From NCBI RefSeq assembly GCF_001665575.1, contig NZ_LZSU01000036.1:243707-307706 (forward strand): a stretch of 64,000 nt of DNA, read 5' to 3'. Below are positions 14,583-23,325 of the stretch, in pieces. The notes beneath the pieces are model-generated. The model saw only the letters and a program-made list of their open reading frames with translations. It was not told where the DNA came from and did not search any database. Origin of the DNA: Mycobacterium sp. 852013-51886_SCH5428379. GTDB taxonomy: Bacteria; Actinomycetota; Actinomycetes; Mycobacteriales; Mycobacteriaceae. The translations under genes were made by a program, and so were the position numbers. Position 1 is the stretch's first letter. Each line of letters starts with the position of its first letter.

Positions 14583-15830
14583 GTGACCGACGCCACAGCC
14601 GCCGTCGTGACGCTCGACGACCTCGCGGCACCCCGCTTCAGCCCCGATGCCGACCGGATCCGCGACATGATGGCCACGTTGGCGCCGGACTGTCCGCTCG
14701 ACTCCGACGTCCTGCACGCCAAAGCGCGCGCCGAGACCGGGCTCGACGACTTCGGCGCCGACGACTACCGCGAGCGGCTCGACGTCTATCTCGCCGCGCT
14801 GCGGGAGATCGACGGCCTGGAACCGGCCGGCGTCGTCAACTTCCACGCCCAGCTACTGCAGCTGCTGAAGAACCGGTTGCTGCTCACCGATCTGCTGACG
14901 CGCCACCCCGAGATCCACGACATCGAGCTGACGGCGCCCGTGGTGATCGCGGGGCTGCCGCGGACGGGCACCACCCACCTGCACAATCTGCTGGGCGCCC
15001 CGCCGACCTTCCGCACGCTGCCCTACTGGGAGAGCGTCGAACCGTACCCGCTTGCGGCCGAGGCCGGTGTCGAACCCGACCCGCGGCGCACCCGGATGGA
15101 CATGGCCGTCACCATGATGGATCTGGTGATGCCGCACTTCCGGCTGATGCACGAGATGACCACCGATCACGTGCACGAAGAGATCCAGCTGCTGGCCAAC
15201 GACTTCTCCACCATGTTCTTCGAGACGTTGGCCGACGTGCCGCGCTGGCGCGACCACTATCTGTGCCACGAGCAGAGCCCGCACTACGCGCATCTGGCCG
15301 TGCAGCTCAAGGCGCTGCAGTTTCTGCGCGGCGGACGACGGTGGCTGCTCAAATCACCGCAGCACCTCGAGCAGATCCCGGTGCTGGCGAAAACCTTTCC
15401 CGACGCCGTGGTGGTGTTCACCCACCGCGACCCGGTTCCGGTCGCACTGTCGATGATCGCGATGATCACGTACTCGGCTCGCATGCACCGCAGCCCCGTC
15501 CCGGTCGAGCACATCGCCGCCTACTGGATCGACCGTCTCGAGCGGATGCTCGGCCGCCTGGTCGCCGACCGCGAGGCCGTCGGCCCGCACCGCTCCACCG
15601 ACGTACGGTTCGACGACTTCATGGCCGACGAACTCGGCGTCGCGCAGCGGATCTACGATCTCGCCGGCGAACCGCTGACCGACGAGTGCCGGTCGGTCAT
15701 GTCCGACTATCTCGCCGGTCATCATCGCGGCCGTCTCGGCCGGGTCGCCACGTCGTGTGAGATGTTCGGTCTCGACGAAGCCGAGCTGCGAACCCGGTTC
15801 GCGCCCTACGCGGCCCGATTCCTGGAGTGA
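14583..15830 (+). CDS. Sulfotransferase family protein
   Basis: A 415-residue enzyme. The PAPS 5'-phosphosulfate loop is VVIAGLPRTGTTHLHNLL (about residues 120-137), and the 3'-phosphate motif is in the AVVVFTHRDPVPVALSMIAM stretch. WLLKSPQHLEQIPVL lies between them. Proteins of this group (Stf0/PF13469-like) are numerous in mycobacteria and act on lipids or sterol-like compounds; the acceptor here is not known. It starts at GTG 14583 and is divergent from the TetR gene, which probably regulates it. Its 3' end overlaps the convergent MFS gene by 25 bp. Confidence 0.88.
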   Translation: MTDATAAVVTLDDLAAPRFSPDADRIRDMMATLAPDCPLDSDVLHAKARAETGLDDFGADDYRERLDVYLAALREIDGLEPAGVVNFHAQLLQLLKNRLLLTDLLTRHPEIHDIELTAPVVIAGLPRTGTTHLHNLLGAPPTFRTLPYWESVEPYPLAAEAGVEPDPRRTRMDMAVTMMDLVMPHFRLMHEMTTDHVHEEIQLLANDFSTMFFETLADVPRWRDHYLCHEQSPHYAHLAVQLKALQFLRGGRRWLLKSPQHLEQIPVLAKTFPDAVVVFTHRDPVPVALSMIAMITYSARMHRSPVPVEHIAAYWIDRLERMLGRLVADREAVGPHRSTDVRFDDFMADELGVAQRIYDLAGEPLTDECRSVMSDYLAGHHRGRLGRVATSCEMFGLDEAELRTRFAPYAARFLE

Positions 15831-17050
15831 CCGCGCCCCCGGATCAGGATCGCGGCCAGACAGATCGCCGCGAGCACCGCGACGGCGATCGCGAAACACA
15901 CCCCGGCGGTCTGTAAACCGAACGTCTGGGCGGCCAGACCCTCACCGATCACCGGCAGCGAGATCGCCACGTAGGCGACCACGAAGTAGGTGGAGCTGAC
16001 CTCAGCGCGCCTCTCGGGCGGCGTGCGTTCGGAGACGGCGGCCAGCCCGCGGCTGAAACTCATCCCTTGACCGATACCGGCGATCACGGCCGCGGCGATC
16101 AGACCCGGTAACGACGAGAACTGCAGCGCCACAGCCAGAACCGTCATCCCGGCCACCAGGATCGCGCACCCGACGGCGACCGCGCGCGGCGGCGGAATGC
16201 GGTTGGCGGCCACCTGGGTGACCGCCGAAGCCGCGAAGATGGTGCAGACGACCGCGCCCGCCACCGCGTGGTGGCCGATGCCGAGCACCTCCTCCAGGAA
16301 CGACGGCGCCACCGCGGTGAACAGGCCGGTGACGGCGAAGCCGGCGAACGCGGCGAGCCCGGCGATCACGAACACCGAGCGCGCCTCGGCCGGCACCGAC
16401 AGCCTTTGCAACCCGATCCGGCCACTGCGCGGTGACGTCTCCGGGACGACGAGCACTGCGATACCGGCCAGCGCGGCCATCGCGATGTGGACGGCGAACA
16501 CCAGATGCAGAGGCTGCGGCGCGTACTGCACCAGGATGCCGGCGAGCAGCGGGCCTGCGCCCAGTCCACCGATGTTGGCGACCGTTGCCACCGCCGTCGC
16601 TCGGGAGCGCCAATGCTGCGGGGCGGCCTCGATGATCGCAGCCGTCCCCGTCCCGGTGAACAGGCCGGCCGACAGCCCGGACAGCACCCGGGCGACCACC
16701 AAGGCCCCCACCGAGTCGGCGACGAGGAAGACGACCGCGCTGGCGATCGCGGACACGACCCCGGCCAACAGCATCGGCCGTCGCCCGACGGCGTCCGACC
16801 AGCGACCGAAGACCAACAGGGCGGCCAGCACACCGCCGGCGTAGGCGGCGTAGATGATCGTCGTGGTGAGGACCGCGAAGTCCATCCGGTCGGCGTAGAG
16901 CGCATAGAGCGGAGTGGGCACGGTGGTACCGAGCATGATCACCGCGAACGCGTACGCCAGCAGGGCGAAGGCGTATCGGCTCACGGGACGCGGCACGGCA
17001 TCCGACGGTAGGGGATGGGCGAGGAGAAGCCCGCGGCGAGTCGGTGTCAC
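15806..17050 (-). CDS. MFS transporter
   Basis: About 400-414 residues with twelve predicted membrane helices, the family signature FGRWSDAVGRRPMLLAG between helices 2 and 3, and a typical drug:H+ antiporter motif region (VARVLSGLSAGLFTGTG). The substrate is unknown; drug or metabolite export is the usual role. The farthest start, GTG 17050, lies inside a large hairpin that probably ends the upstream symporter mRNA. GTG 16996 or 16984, directly before the first helix (VSRYAFALLAYAFAV), may be the true start. Confidence 0.88.
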   Translation of the reverse strand: MTPTRRGLLLAHPLPSDAVPRPVSRYAFALLAYAFAVIMLGTTVPTPLYALYADRMDFAVLTTTIIYAAYAGGVLAALLVFGRWSDAVGRRPMLLAGVVSAIASAVVFLVADSVGALVVARVLSGLSAGLFTGTGTAAIIEAAPQHWRSRATAVATVANIGGLGAGPLLAGILVQYAPQPLHLVFAVHIAMAALAGIAVLVVPETSPRSGRIGLQRLSVPAEARSVFVIAGLAAFAGFAVTGLFTAVAPSFLEEVLGIGHHAVAGAVVCTIFAASAVTQVAANRIPPPRAVAVGCAILVAGMTVLAVALQFSSLPGLIAAAVIAGIGQGMSFSRGLAAVSERTPPERRAEVSSTYFVVAYVAISLPVIGEGLAAQTFGLQTAGVCFAIAVAVLAAICLAAILIRGRGHSRNRAA

Positions 17051-17085
17051 TGGTGATGTAACACCGGCAGATCGCCGCGGGCTTC
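17026..17085 (-). terminator. Large hairpin between the symporter and MFS genes
   Basis: A perfect 14-bp inverted repeat, 17026-17039 against 17072-17085, with a further inner pairing CGGTGT/ACACCG. There is no T-run after it on the minus strand, as is common for mycobacterial terminators. It starts 19 bp after the symporter stop. Confidence 0.65.
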
Positions 17086-17104
17086 CCCGCTGGTCACGTC
17101 CGGG

Positions 17105-18730
17105 TCAGTGCGAGACGGCTTTCTCCGAACCCACCCCGGTCAGCGACCGCACCTCCATCTCGGCGGCGATCGTCGGGTCCTCGTCATCCGGCGAGGTCAG
17201 CGTGCCGACGATGCCCAGGATGAACGCCAGCGGGATCGACACGATGCCCGGGTTGGCCAGCGGGAACCACGCGAAGTCGACGCCCTTGATCATCGAGGTC
17301 GCCGTACCGGACACCGCGGGGGAGAACACGATCAGCACGATCGTCGAGATCAATCCGCCGTACATGCTCCACAGCGCACCGCGGGTGTTGAACCGCCGCC
17401 AGTACAGCGAGTACAGGATGGTCGGCAGATTCGCCGCAGCGGCCACCGCGAAGGCCAGTGCCACCAGGAATGCGACGTTCTGTTCGCGGGCCAGGATGCC
17501 CAGTCCGATCGCCAGCGTGCCCAGCACCACCGCCGTGATCCGCGAGATCCGGACCTGCTGTGCCTCGGAGACGTTGTCGTTCTTCAGCACACTGGCGTAG
17601 ATGTCGTGGGCGAACGACGCCGACGCGGTGATCGTCAGCCCGGCGACCACGGCGAGGATCGTCGCGAACGCCACCGCGGAGATGACGCCGAGCAGGATCA
17701 CCCCGCCGAGCTCGAAGGCGAGCAGCGGTGCCGCGGAGTTCACCCCGCCGGGCGCGTCCAGAATGCGGTCCGGGCCGACCAGGGCGGCGGCACCGTAACC
17801 CAGCGCCAGCGTGAACAGGTAGAAGGCGCCGATCAGCGCGATCGCCCAGACCACGCTGCGACGGGCCTCTTTGGCCGTCGGCACGGTGTAGAAGCGCATG
17901 AGTACGTGGGGCAGGCCCGCGGTGCCGAGCACCAGGGCCAGCGCCAGCGAGATGAAGTTGATCTGCGTGGTCAACGACGCGCCGTACTGGGCGCCGGGGG
18001 CGAGTACGTCACGGGCCGCGACCTTCGCATCGGTGCTGCCGCTGACCATCGACTGCGCGGTGCCCAGGATTTCGGAGAAGTTGAAGCCGAACTTCGCCAG
18101 CACCATCAACGTCATGATGCCCGCGCCGCCGATCAGCAGCACCGCCTTGATGATCTGCACCCACGTGGTGCCCTTCATCCCGCCGACGAGCACATACACG
18201 ATCATCAACACGCCGACGACCGCGATCACGATCGACTGTCCGAGACCGCTCTCGATGTTGAGCAGCAACGCGACCAGGACACCGGCACCGGCCATCTGGG
18301 CCAGCAGGTAGAACAGCGACACCGCGAGGGTGTTGGTGGCTGCGGCCAACCGCACCGGGCGCTGTTTGAGCCGGAAGCTGAGCACGTCGGCCATGGTGAA
18401 TTTGCCGGTGTTGCGCAGCAATTCGGCCACCAGGAGCAGCGCGACCAGCCAGGCGACGAGGAAGCCGATCGAGTAGAGGAAGCCGTCGTAGCCGTAGACC
18501 GCGATGGCGCCGGCGATGCCGAGGAAGCTCGCGGCTGACAGATAATCACCGCTGATCGCGATCCCGTTCTGCGGGCCGGTGAAAGCTCTTCCGGCGGTGA
18601 AGAATTCGGTGGCAGTGGCGTTCTTCTTGCTCGCCTTGATGACGATGAACAGGGTCACCAGAACGAACAGCCCGAAGATCGAGATGTTCGCGACGGGGTT
18701 GCCGACGGTCTCGGCGGCCAGCGTGGTCAC
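17105..18730 (-). CDS. Sodium:solute symporter, acetate/pyruvate permease type
   Basis: A 541-residue protein of the SSS family with about 13 membrane helices. Helix 1 is followed by FFTAGRAFTGPQNGIAISGD and YLSAASFLGIAGA, the substrate- and Na+-site regions typical of ActP/MctP monocarboxylate permeases. GMKGTTWVQIIKAVLLI and LPHVLMRFYTVPTAKEARRS are also characteristic. It probably imports acetate, pyruvate or a related carboxylate. Its GTG start overlaps the stop of the small DUF485 gene (GTGA), the same arrangement as yjcH-actP of E. coli. A strong hairpin follows it. Confidence 0.9.
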   Translation of the reverse strand: MTTLAAETVGNPVANISIFGLFVLVTLFIVIKASKKNATATEFFTAGRAFTGPQNGIAISGDYLSAASFLGIAGAIAVYGYDGFLYSIGFLVAWLVALLLVAELLRNTGKFTMADVLSFRLKQRPVRLAAATNTLAVSLFYLLAQMAGAGVLVALLLNIESGLGQSIVIAVVGVLMIVYVLVGGMKGTTWVQIIKAVLLIGGAGIMTLMVLAKFGFNFSEILGTAQSMVSGSTDAKVAARDVLAPGAQYGASLTTQINFISLALALVLGTAGLPHVLMRFYTVPTAKEARRSVVWAIALIGAFYLFTLALGYGAAALVGPDRILDAPGGVNSAAPLLAFELGGVILLGVISAVAFATILAVVAGLTITASASFAHDIYASVLKNDNVSEAQQVRISRITAVVLGTLAIGLGILAREQNVAFLVALAFAVAAAANLPTILYSLYWRRFNTRGALWSMYGGLISTIVLIVFSPAVSGTATSMIKGVDFAWFPLANPGIVSIPLAFILGIVGTLTSPDDEDPTIAAEMEVRSLTGVGSEKAVSH

Positions 18731-19080
18731 GGTGCGTGTCCTTCCAGTTCCTCGCGCAGTGCGGTGGCGCGCGGGTCGATCACCCTGTTGGCGTAGCGGA
18801 CGTAGATGCCGGTGATGAGGAACGTGGTGACGAACTGCCCGATACCGATCAGCAGACCGACGTTGATGTTGCCCCAGACCTGGATCGCCATGAAGTCATG
18901 GGCGAACGCGCCGAGCAGCACGTAGGAGGCGTACCAGATGAGGAAGGCTGCGCTCATCGGAAAGACGAAGCGGCGCAACCTATGTCGTAGATCCTGGAAT
19001 TCAGGGCTGGCCTGCATGGCCAGATACTGCTCCCCGGTGGGCATATGTGCCTCGCGCGGTGGAAGCTCCGTTTCGGACAC
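18727..19080 (-). CDS. DUF485 membrane protein, partner of the symporter
   Basis: A 117-residue protein with two membrane helices (FPMSAAFLIWYASYVLLGAF and NVGLLIGIGQFVTTFLITGI) and the cytosolic signature FQDLRHRLRRFVFP of DUF485/YjcH proteins. These are always found before acetate-permease-type SSS genes and are thought to assist the permease. GTG 19080 has GGAG a few bases upstream; the frame is open further but lacks features there. The 147 bp before it separate it from the second symporter gene upstream and should hold a promoter. Confidence 0.88.
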   Translation of the reverse strand: MSETELPPREAHMPTGEQYLAMQASPEFQDLRHRLRRFVFPMSAAFLIWYASYVLLGAFAHDFMAIQVWGNINVGLLIGIGQFVTTFLITGIYVRYANRVIDPRATALREELEGHAP

Positions 19081-19227
19081 CGTGACTCCTGACCTCGTCG
19101 TGTGCAGCGGTTCTCGGTTGAAACTAATTGAGACGCACGTCACATACCCGCTTCTTCGTGGGGTCACACGGCGAAGACAGGTAGCGCTGCGGTGAGCGGT
19201 CGATGACCGGCGACGAACGGTGAGCGC

Positions 19228-20964
19228 TCATCCCCTCGGCATGCGCTCGACGCCGAGACCCAGACGTTCCGGCACGTGCATGCGGGCGAAGACGCTGGCG
19301 ACGTCGGGCGGCGCGCTGCGCCGGGTGAGCAGGCTGGCGCCGATCATCGTCGCGAAAGCGATCGGCACCGTGACCGCGGCGGGGTAGCCGATCATCATCG
19401 CGGGCCATCCGCCGAGCGCGCCTTCGTCGACCACGCCGGTGATCGCCAGGGTGACCGCTGCTGCGGAGGCGGCGCCGCCGACGATGAGACCGCACGCTGC
19501 GCCCGCGGCGGTCAGTCCGCGCCACCAGATCCCGAGCACCAGCAGCGGGCACAGCGTGGACGCCGCGACCGCGAACGCCAGGCCGACGCTGCGGGACAGC
19601 TCGAGCCCGGAGATCGCCAGCGACAACGGAATCGGGATCAGACCGCCGATCACCGCGGCCAGCCGGAAGTCCCGGATCCGTCCGCGCAGCACGTCGGTGG
19701 CCAGCGCTCCCGCGATGCTCACCAGCAACCCCGACGACGTCGCGAGGAAGGCGGCGATCGCCCCGGCGGCCACCAGCGCGGCCAGCAGCTGACCGATCGG
19801 ACCGCCGATCGCAGCACCGGGCGCCAACAACACGGCGGCGTCGGCGGTTCCGGTGACCAGCACCTGCGGGACGTAGAGCCGGGAGAACACCCCGAGCAGG
19901 GTGGGGAAGAGATAGAACAGCGCGAGCAGCGCGATGACCGCCAGCGCGGTTCGCCGGGCCGCCCGGCCGTCGCGGTTGGTGTAGAAGCGCACGAGCACGT
20001 GCGGCAGCCCCATGGTCCCCAGGAACGTCGCGACGATGATCGACATCACCTGATACAGCGGGTGTCCGCCGCCTAGCCCGCCGCCCGAGGCGATCCAATC
20101 ACCGCCGGCTGCGGGGGTGCCGGCGAGCACCGGGGTGGACGCGCCGCCTGCCAGCGTCATGGTGCTGCCCGCGGTGAGGTGGTGGTCGCCGGCGGCGGTC
20201 AGGGGCGCGGCGGTCACGTCGGCGCCGTCGAGGTTCCCGGTGACGGTGATGCCGTCGGGTCGGACCACCTGCACGACGACGTCGGTGTCGATGGTGACCG
20301 TGGTCTGCCGCTGGACGGTGGGCGGCAGCGTGCCGCCGAGTTCGCCACGGTCGGCGGAGAACAGCCCCACCAGCGCGAGTGCAGGGACGGCGACGGCGGT
20401 CAGCTTGAGCCAGTACTGGAAGGCCTGGACGAACGTGATCGACCGCATTCCGCCTGCGACGACGTTGGCGATCACGATGACGCCGACCAGTACGGGGCCG
20501 ACCCACACCGGCATCCCGAGCAGCGTTTTCAGCGCCAGACCCGCACCCTGGTACTGCGGTACCAGATAAACCACGCAGATCACGACGACGACCACCATCG
20601 CCACCTTGCGCAACCGCGGTGAGCCGAGCCGGAACTCCGCGAAGTCGGGCACGGTGTAGGCACCCGACCGCCGCAGCGGCGCCGCGACGAACAGCAGCAG
20701 TCCCAGATAGCCGGCGGTGAAGCCGACCGGGTACCACAACGCGTCGGCCCCGTATTTGGCGATCAGGCCGGCGACCCCGAGAAACGATGCCGCGGAGAGG
20801 TATTCGCCGGAGATCGCGGCGGCGTTCCACTGCGGTCCGACGGTCCTGGAGGCGACGAGGAAGTCCGATGTCGTGCGGGAGAACCGCACGCCGTACGCGC
20901 CGATCACCACCGTCGCCACGGCGGCCGCCAACAGCGCAGCGGCGGTCAGCGGTGAGCCGGTCAC
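19228..20964 (-). CDS. Sodium:solute symporter, second copy, with large extracytoplasmic insert
   Basis: A 578-residue SSS-family permease related to the previous one (FLVASRTVGPQWNAAAISGE, GGMRSITFVQAFQYWLKL, LPHVLVRFYTNRDGRAARRT). Between helices in the middle it has an extra segment of roughly 90 residues, rich in Thr, Val and Gly, that looks like a small beta domain (TVTIDTDVVVQVVRPDGITV, then AGSTMTLAGGASTPVLAG). That insert is expected on the outer face and may serve in substrate capture. GTG 20964 overlaps the stop of the small membrane gene. It is the last gene of the operon that starts with the histidine kinase. Confidence 0.88.
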   Translation of the reverse strand: MTGSPLTAAALLAAAVATVVIGAYGVRFSRTTSDFLVASRTVGPQWNAAAISGEYLSAASFLGVAGLIAKYGADALWYPVGFTAGYLGLLLFVAAPLRRSGAYTVPDFAEFRLGSPRLRKVAMVVVVVICVVYLVPQYQGAGLALKTLLGMPVWVGPVLVGVIVIANVVAGGMRSITFVQAFQYWLKLTAVAVPALALVGLFSADRGELGGTLPPTVQRQTTVTIDTDVVVQVVRPDGITVTGNLDGADVTAAPLTAAGDHHLTAGSTMTLAGGASTPVLAGTPAAGGDWIASGGGLGGGHPLYQVMSIIVATFLGTMGLPHVLVRFYTNRDGRAARRTALAVIALLALFYLFPTLLGVFSRLYVPQVLVTGTADAAVLLAPGAAIGGPIGQLLAALVAAGAIAAFLATSSGLLVSIAGALATDVLRGRIRDFRLAAVIGGLIPIPLSLAISGLELSRSVGLAFAVAASTLCPLLVLGIWWRGLTAAGAACGLIVGGAASAAAVTLAITGVVDEGALGGWPAMMIGYPAAVTVPIAFATMIGASLLTRRSAPPDVASVFARMHVPERLGLGVERMPRG

Positions 20965-21335
20965 GGTTCGCCGTCGACGACGCGGACGAAGTCGCGTTCG
21001 GCCTGCTCGGCCAGCCGCACATAGAGCCGCCCGGCGCCGTAGAGCAGGGGGTAGACGAGCAGAGCGAGGATCAGCCAATTCAGCCGCACCCCGAACACGG
21101 TCAGCGCACCGAGGCCCGGGAACGCCGCGTAGAGCAGCGGAATCGCCCCCACAGCAGCGACGATGACGACGGTCAGCCGCAGCGCGAGTCCGAGCTGCGC
21201 GCGGACCAGGCCGCGTACCAGCGCGTCGCCCACCTGGGTCTGCTCCTGTACCTCGACCCGGGTGCGCACCATCCGCGCGCCGCGGCGGTGGGCGAGCACG
21301 ATCCGTTCCCGCTGCGGGCGTTCGGGTTCACTCAT
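20961..21335 (-). CDS. Small membrane protein, DUF485-like partner of the second symporter
   Basis: A 124-residue protein with a charged N-terminus (SEPERPQRERIVLAHRRGAR) and two hydrophobic helices (ALRLTVVIVAAVGAIPLLYA and LNWLILALLVYPLLYGAGRL), ending in a charged tail. Its position directly before an SSS permease and its topology match the DUF485 role, although the usual signature is weak. Its 5' end overlaps the response regulator gene by 8 bp and its stop overlaps the symporter start. Confidence 0.75.
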   Translation of the reverse strand: MSEPERPQRERIVLAHRRGARMVRTRVEVQEQTQVGDALVRGLVRAQLGLALRLTVVIVAAVGAIPLLYAAFPGLGALTVFGVRLNWLILALLVYPLLYGAGRLYVRLAEQAERDFVRVVDGEP

Positions 21336-22101
21336 CGGCGCCGGTGGGTTTGAGGTGGCGCATCGGATCGCGCACCAGGCGGTCGCGCAGTTCGCGGGCC
21401 TGCCGGCGGCTCACGGGCAGTTCGACGGCGGGTGAGGCGCCGTTGGCGCGCAGCCGCACCAGCACCGCACCGTCGCACGTGCGCAAACCCGTCACCGTGC
21501 GCAGCGACACCAGATAGGACCGGTGGATGCGCTGAAAGCCGTGGTCGCGCCAGCGGGTCTCCAAGGCGCTCAACGGTATCCGCACCAGATGGGCACCCGA
21601 CGCGGAGTGCAGCCTGGCGTAGTCGCCCTCCGCTTCGACCCAGCTGATGGAGTCGCGTGGCACCAACTGGGTGATGCCGCCGAGTTCGGCGGGGATCACG
21701 TCGGATTCAGCGTCGTCGGGTGTCTGCGGTTCGGCCACCCGGGCGGCGCTCACCCGTCGCACGGCCTCGTCGAGGCGGTCCTGACGGATCGGCTTGAGCA
21801 GATAGTCCACCGCACCCACGTCGAAGGCGGCCACGGCCTTGTCGTCGTGGGCGGTCACGAACACCACCGCGGGGCGGTGCGCGAAGTTGGCCAGGGTGGC
21901 CGCCAGTTCGAGGCCGGACAGTCCGGGCATGTTGATGTCGAGGAAGATCGCGTCGACAGTATGGCGGTTGAGTTCTCGCAGCGCGGCCGTCGCGTCGCCG
22001 GCCTGGATCACCTCGCCGACGGCGGGATGGCGATCCAGCAGATAGGCCAACTCGTCCAGCGCCGGGGCCTCGTCGTCCACGGCCAGCACCGTGAGCCTCA
22101 C
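21328..22101 (-). CDS. LytTR family response regulator
   Basis: A 257-residue regulator. Its receiver domain has acidic pocket Asp9/Asp10, phosphoacceptor Asp55 (IFLDINMPG) and Lys103 (YLLKPI). The C-terminal LytTR DNA-binding domain has ISWVEAEGDYARLHSASGA and FQRIHRSYLVSLRTVTGLR. LytTR regulators bind paired short direct repeats. Its GTG start overlaps the kinase stop, and it is followed by the transporter genes. In the BtsSR/YpdAB and LytST systems, such pairs turn on carboxylate (pyruvate) transporters, so the neighbouring symporters are the likely targets. Confidence 0.93.
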   Translation of the reverse strand: MRLTVLAVDDEAPALDELAYLLDRHPAVGEVIQAGDATAALRELNRHTVDAIFLDINMPGLSGLELAATLANFAHRPAVVFVTAHDDKAVAAFDVGAVDYLLKPIRQDRLDEAVRRVSAARVAEPQTPDDAESDVIPAELGGITQLVPRDSISWVEAEGDYARLHSASGAHLVRIPLSALETRWRDHGFQRIHRSYLVSLRTVTGLRTCDGAVLVRLRANGASPAVELPVSRRQARELRDRLVRDPMRHLKPTGADE

Positions 22102-23288
22102 TCGAACGCACCTCCGCTGGCCCGCACGCCCGACCGGAACTTCGGCACCCGCATGACAACGCGCGTGCCCGCGCCGATCGCGGTCTCGACCACCAGACCG
22201 TAGTCGTTGCCGAAAGCGGCGCGCAGGCGATGGTCGACATTGGTCAGTCCGACGTGGGCACCGGTGTCATTCGGGTCGCCCGGCCCGGCGCGCAACGCCT
22301 CCGGATCCATGCCGACGCCGTCGTCCTCGACGGTGATGACGCAGTCGGAGCCCTCGTCACGGGCGACGATCTCGACCGAGCCGCCACCGCGGCCCGCGAA
22401 GCCGTGTCGGACGGCGTTCTCGACCAGCGGCTGCAGCGCGAGGAACGGCACCACGACGTTGAGTACCTCCGGGGCGACCTGCAGGCGCACGGTCAGCGAG
22501 GTGCCGAAGCGGGCCCGTTCGAGCGTCAGATAGCGGTCGATGTTGCGCAGCTCCTCGGCCAGCGTCGTGTATTGCCCGGCGGTGCGGAACGAATAGCGGG
22601 TGAAGTCGGCGAACTCGAGGATGAGTTCGCGGGCCCGGTCGGGGTCGGTGCGGACGAACGAGGCGATCGTGTTGAGCGCGTTGTAGACGAAGTGCGGGCT
22701 GATCTGGGCGCGCAGTGCCAGCACCTCGGCCCGGTCGAGCCGGGCCCGGGAGGCGTCGAGTTCGGCGAGCTCGAGTTGGCTTGCGGCGTACCGGGCCACC
22801 TCCCCGATGGCGCCGAGCATGCCGGGGCCGGGATCGCGGGTGGTGACGACGGTGAGCACACCGAGCAGATCTCCGTTGTCGGCCTGCAGTGGTTGGGCGA
22901 TCGCCGACGATCCGGCGGTCTTCTTGAGCACGCGGCGTTCGCCGGCGATCGACTCTTGCGCGGCGCCCGCGGCGAACTCCGAGACCGACGGCCGCCAGAC
23001 GGCGTCGTCACGGGGGTCGTGGGCGAGCAGGCGCCCGTCGGCGTCGAAGAGCGCGACGCCCTCGGTGCCGGTCAGGTTGCGCAGGAACGGGGCCGCTGAT
23101 TCGGCGGAGTCGGCGTCGAGTCCGCGGCGCAGGGCTCGCGCGGCCAGTGACGCGGTGTGCAGGGCGGTATGGACGGCGCGTTCGGTGGGTGTGGCGACGA
23201 CGCGGCGGGTGCGCACGACGACCACCGCGGCGGCCACCGCTGCGCAGATCAGCACCGCCGCCAGGATTATCGCCAGCTCGCCCGACAT
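22098..23288 (-). CDS. LytS-type sensor histidine kinase
   Basis: A 396-residue kinase. It has one N-terminal membrane helix (ELAIILAAVLICAAVAAAVV), a GAF-like sensor region (about 35-160; GVALFDADGRLLAHDPRDDA), the His_kinase domain with His199 in QISPHFVYNALNTIASF, and an ATPase domain with N-box QPLVENAVRHGF and G-box DDGVGM. There is no multi-helix 5TM-LYT sensor, so the signal is probably read by the GAF part inside the cell. ATG 23288 follows GAGGTGAG. It is the first gene of a four-gene operon and is divergent from the repair gene. Confidence 0.92.
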   Translation of the reverse strand: MSGELAIILAAVLICAAVAAAVVVVRTRRVVATPTERAVHTALHTASLAARALRRGLDADSAESAAPFLRNLTGTEGVALFDADGRLLAHDPRDDAVWRPSVSEFAAGAAQESIAGERRVLKKTAGSSAIAQPLQADNGDLLGVLTVVTTRDPGPGMLGAIGEVARYAASQLELAELDASRARLDRAEVLALRAQISPHFVYNALNTIASFVRTDPDRARELILEFADFTRYSFRTAGQYTTLAEELRNIDRYLTLERARFGTSLTVRLQVAPEVLNVVVPFLALQPLVENAVRHGFAGRGGGSVEIVARDEGSDCVITVEDDGVGMDPEALRAGPGDPNDTGAHVGLTNVDHRLRAAFGNDYGLVVETAIGAGTRVVMRVPKFRSGVRASGGAFE

Positions 23289-23313
23289 CTCACCTCGTCG
23301 TTTCGGGTCACTT

Positions 23314-23319
23314 TAAACT
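23314..23319 (+). promoter_or_regulatory. -10 box of a leaderless gene
   Basis: TAAACT ends 6 nt before the GTG at 23326, with no ribosome binding site between them. Confidence 0.5.
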
Positions 23320-23325
23320 GGCGCC

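Noticed and set aside
17108..18538. 476-residue plus-strand frame opposite the first symporter
   Set aside because: His/Gln/Arg-rich antisense shadow of a membrane protein gene.
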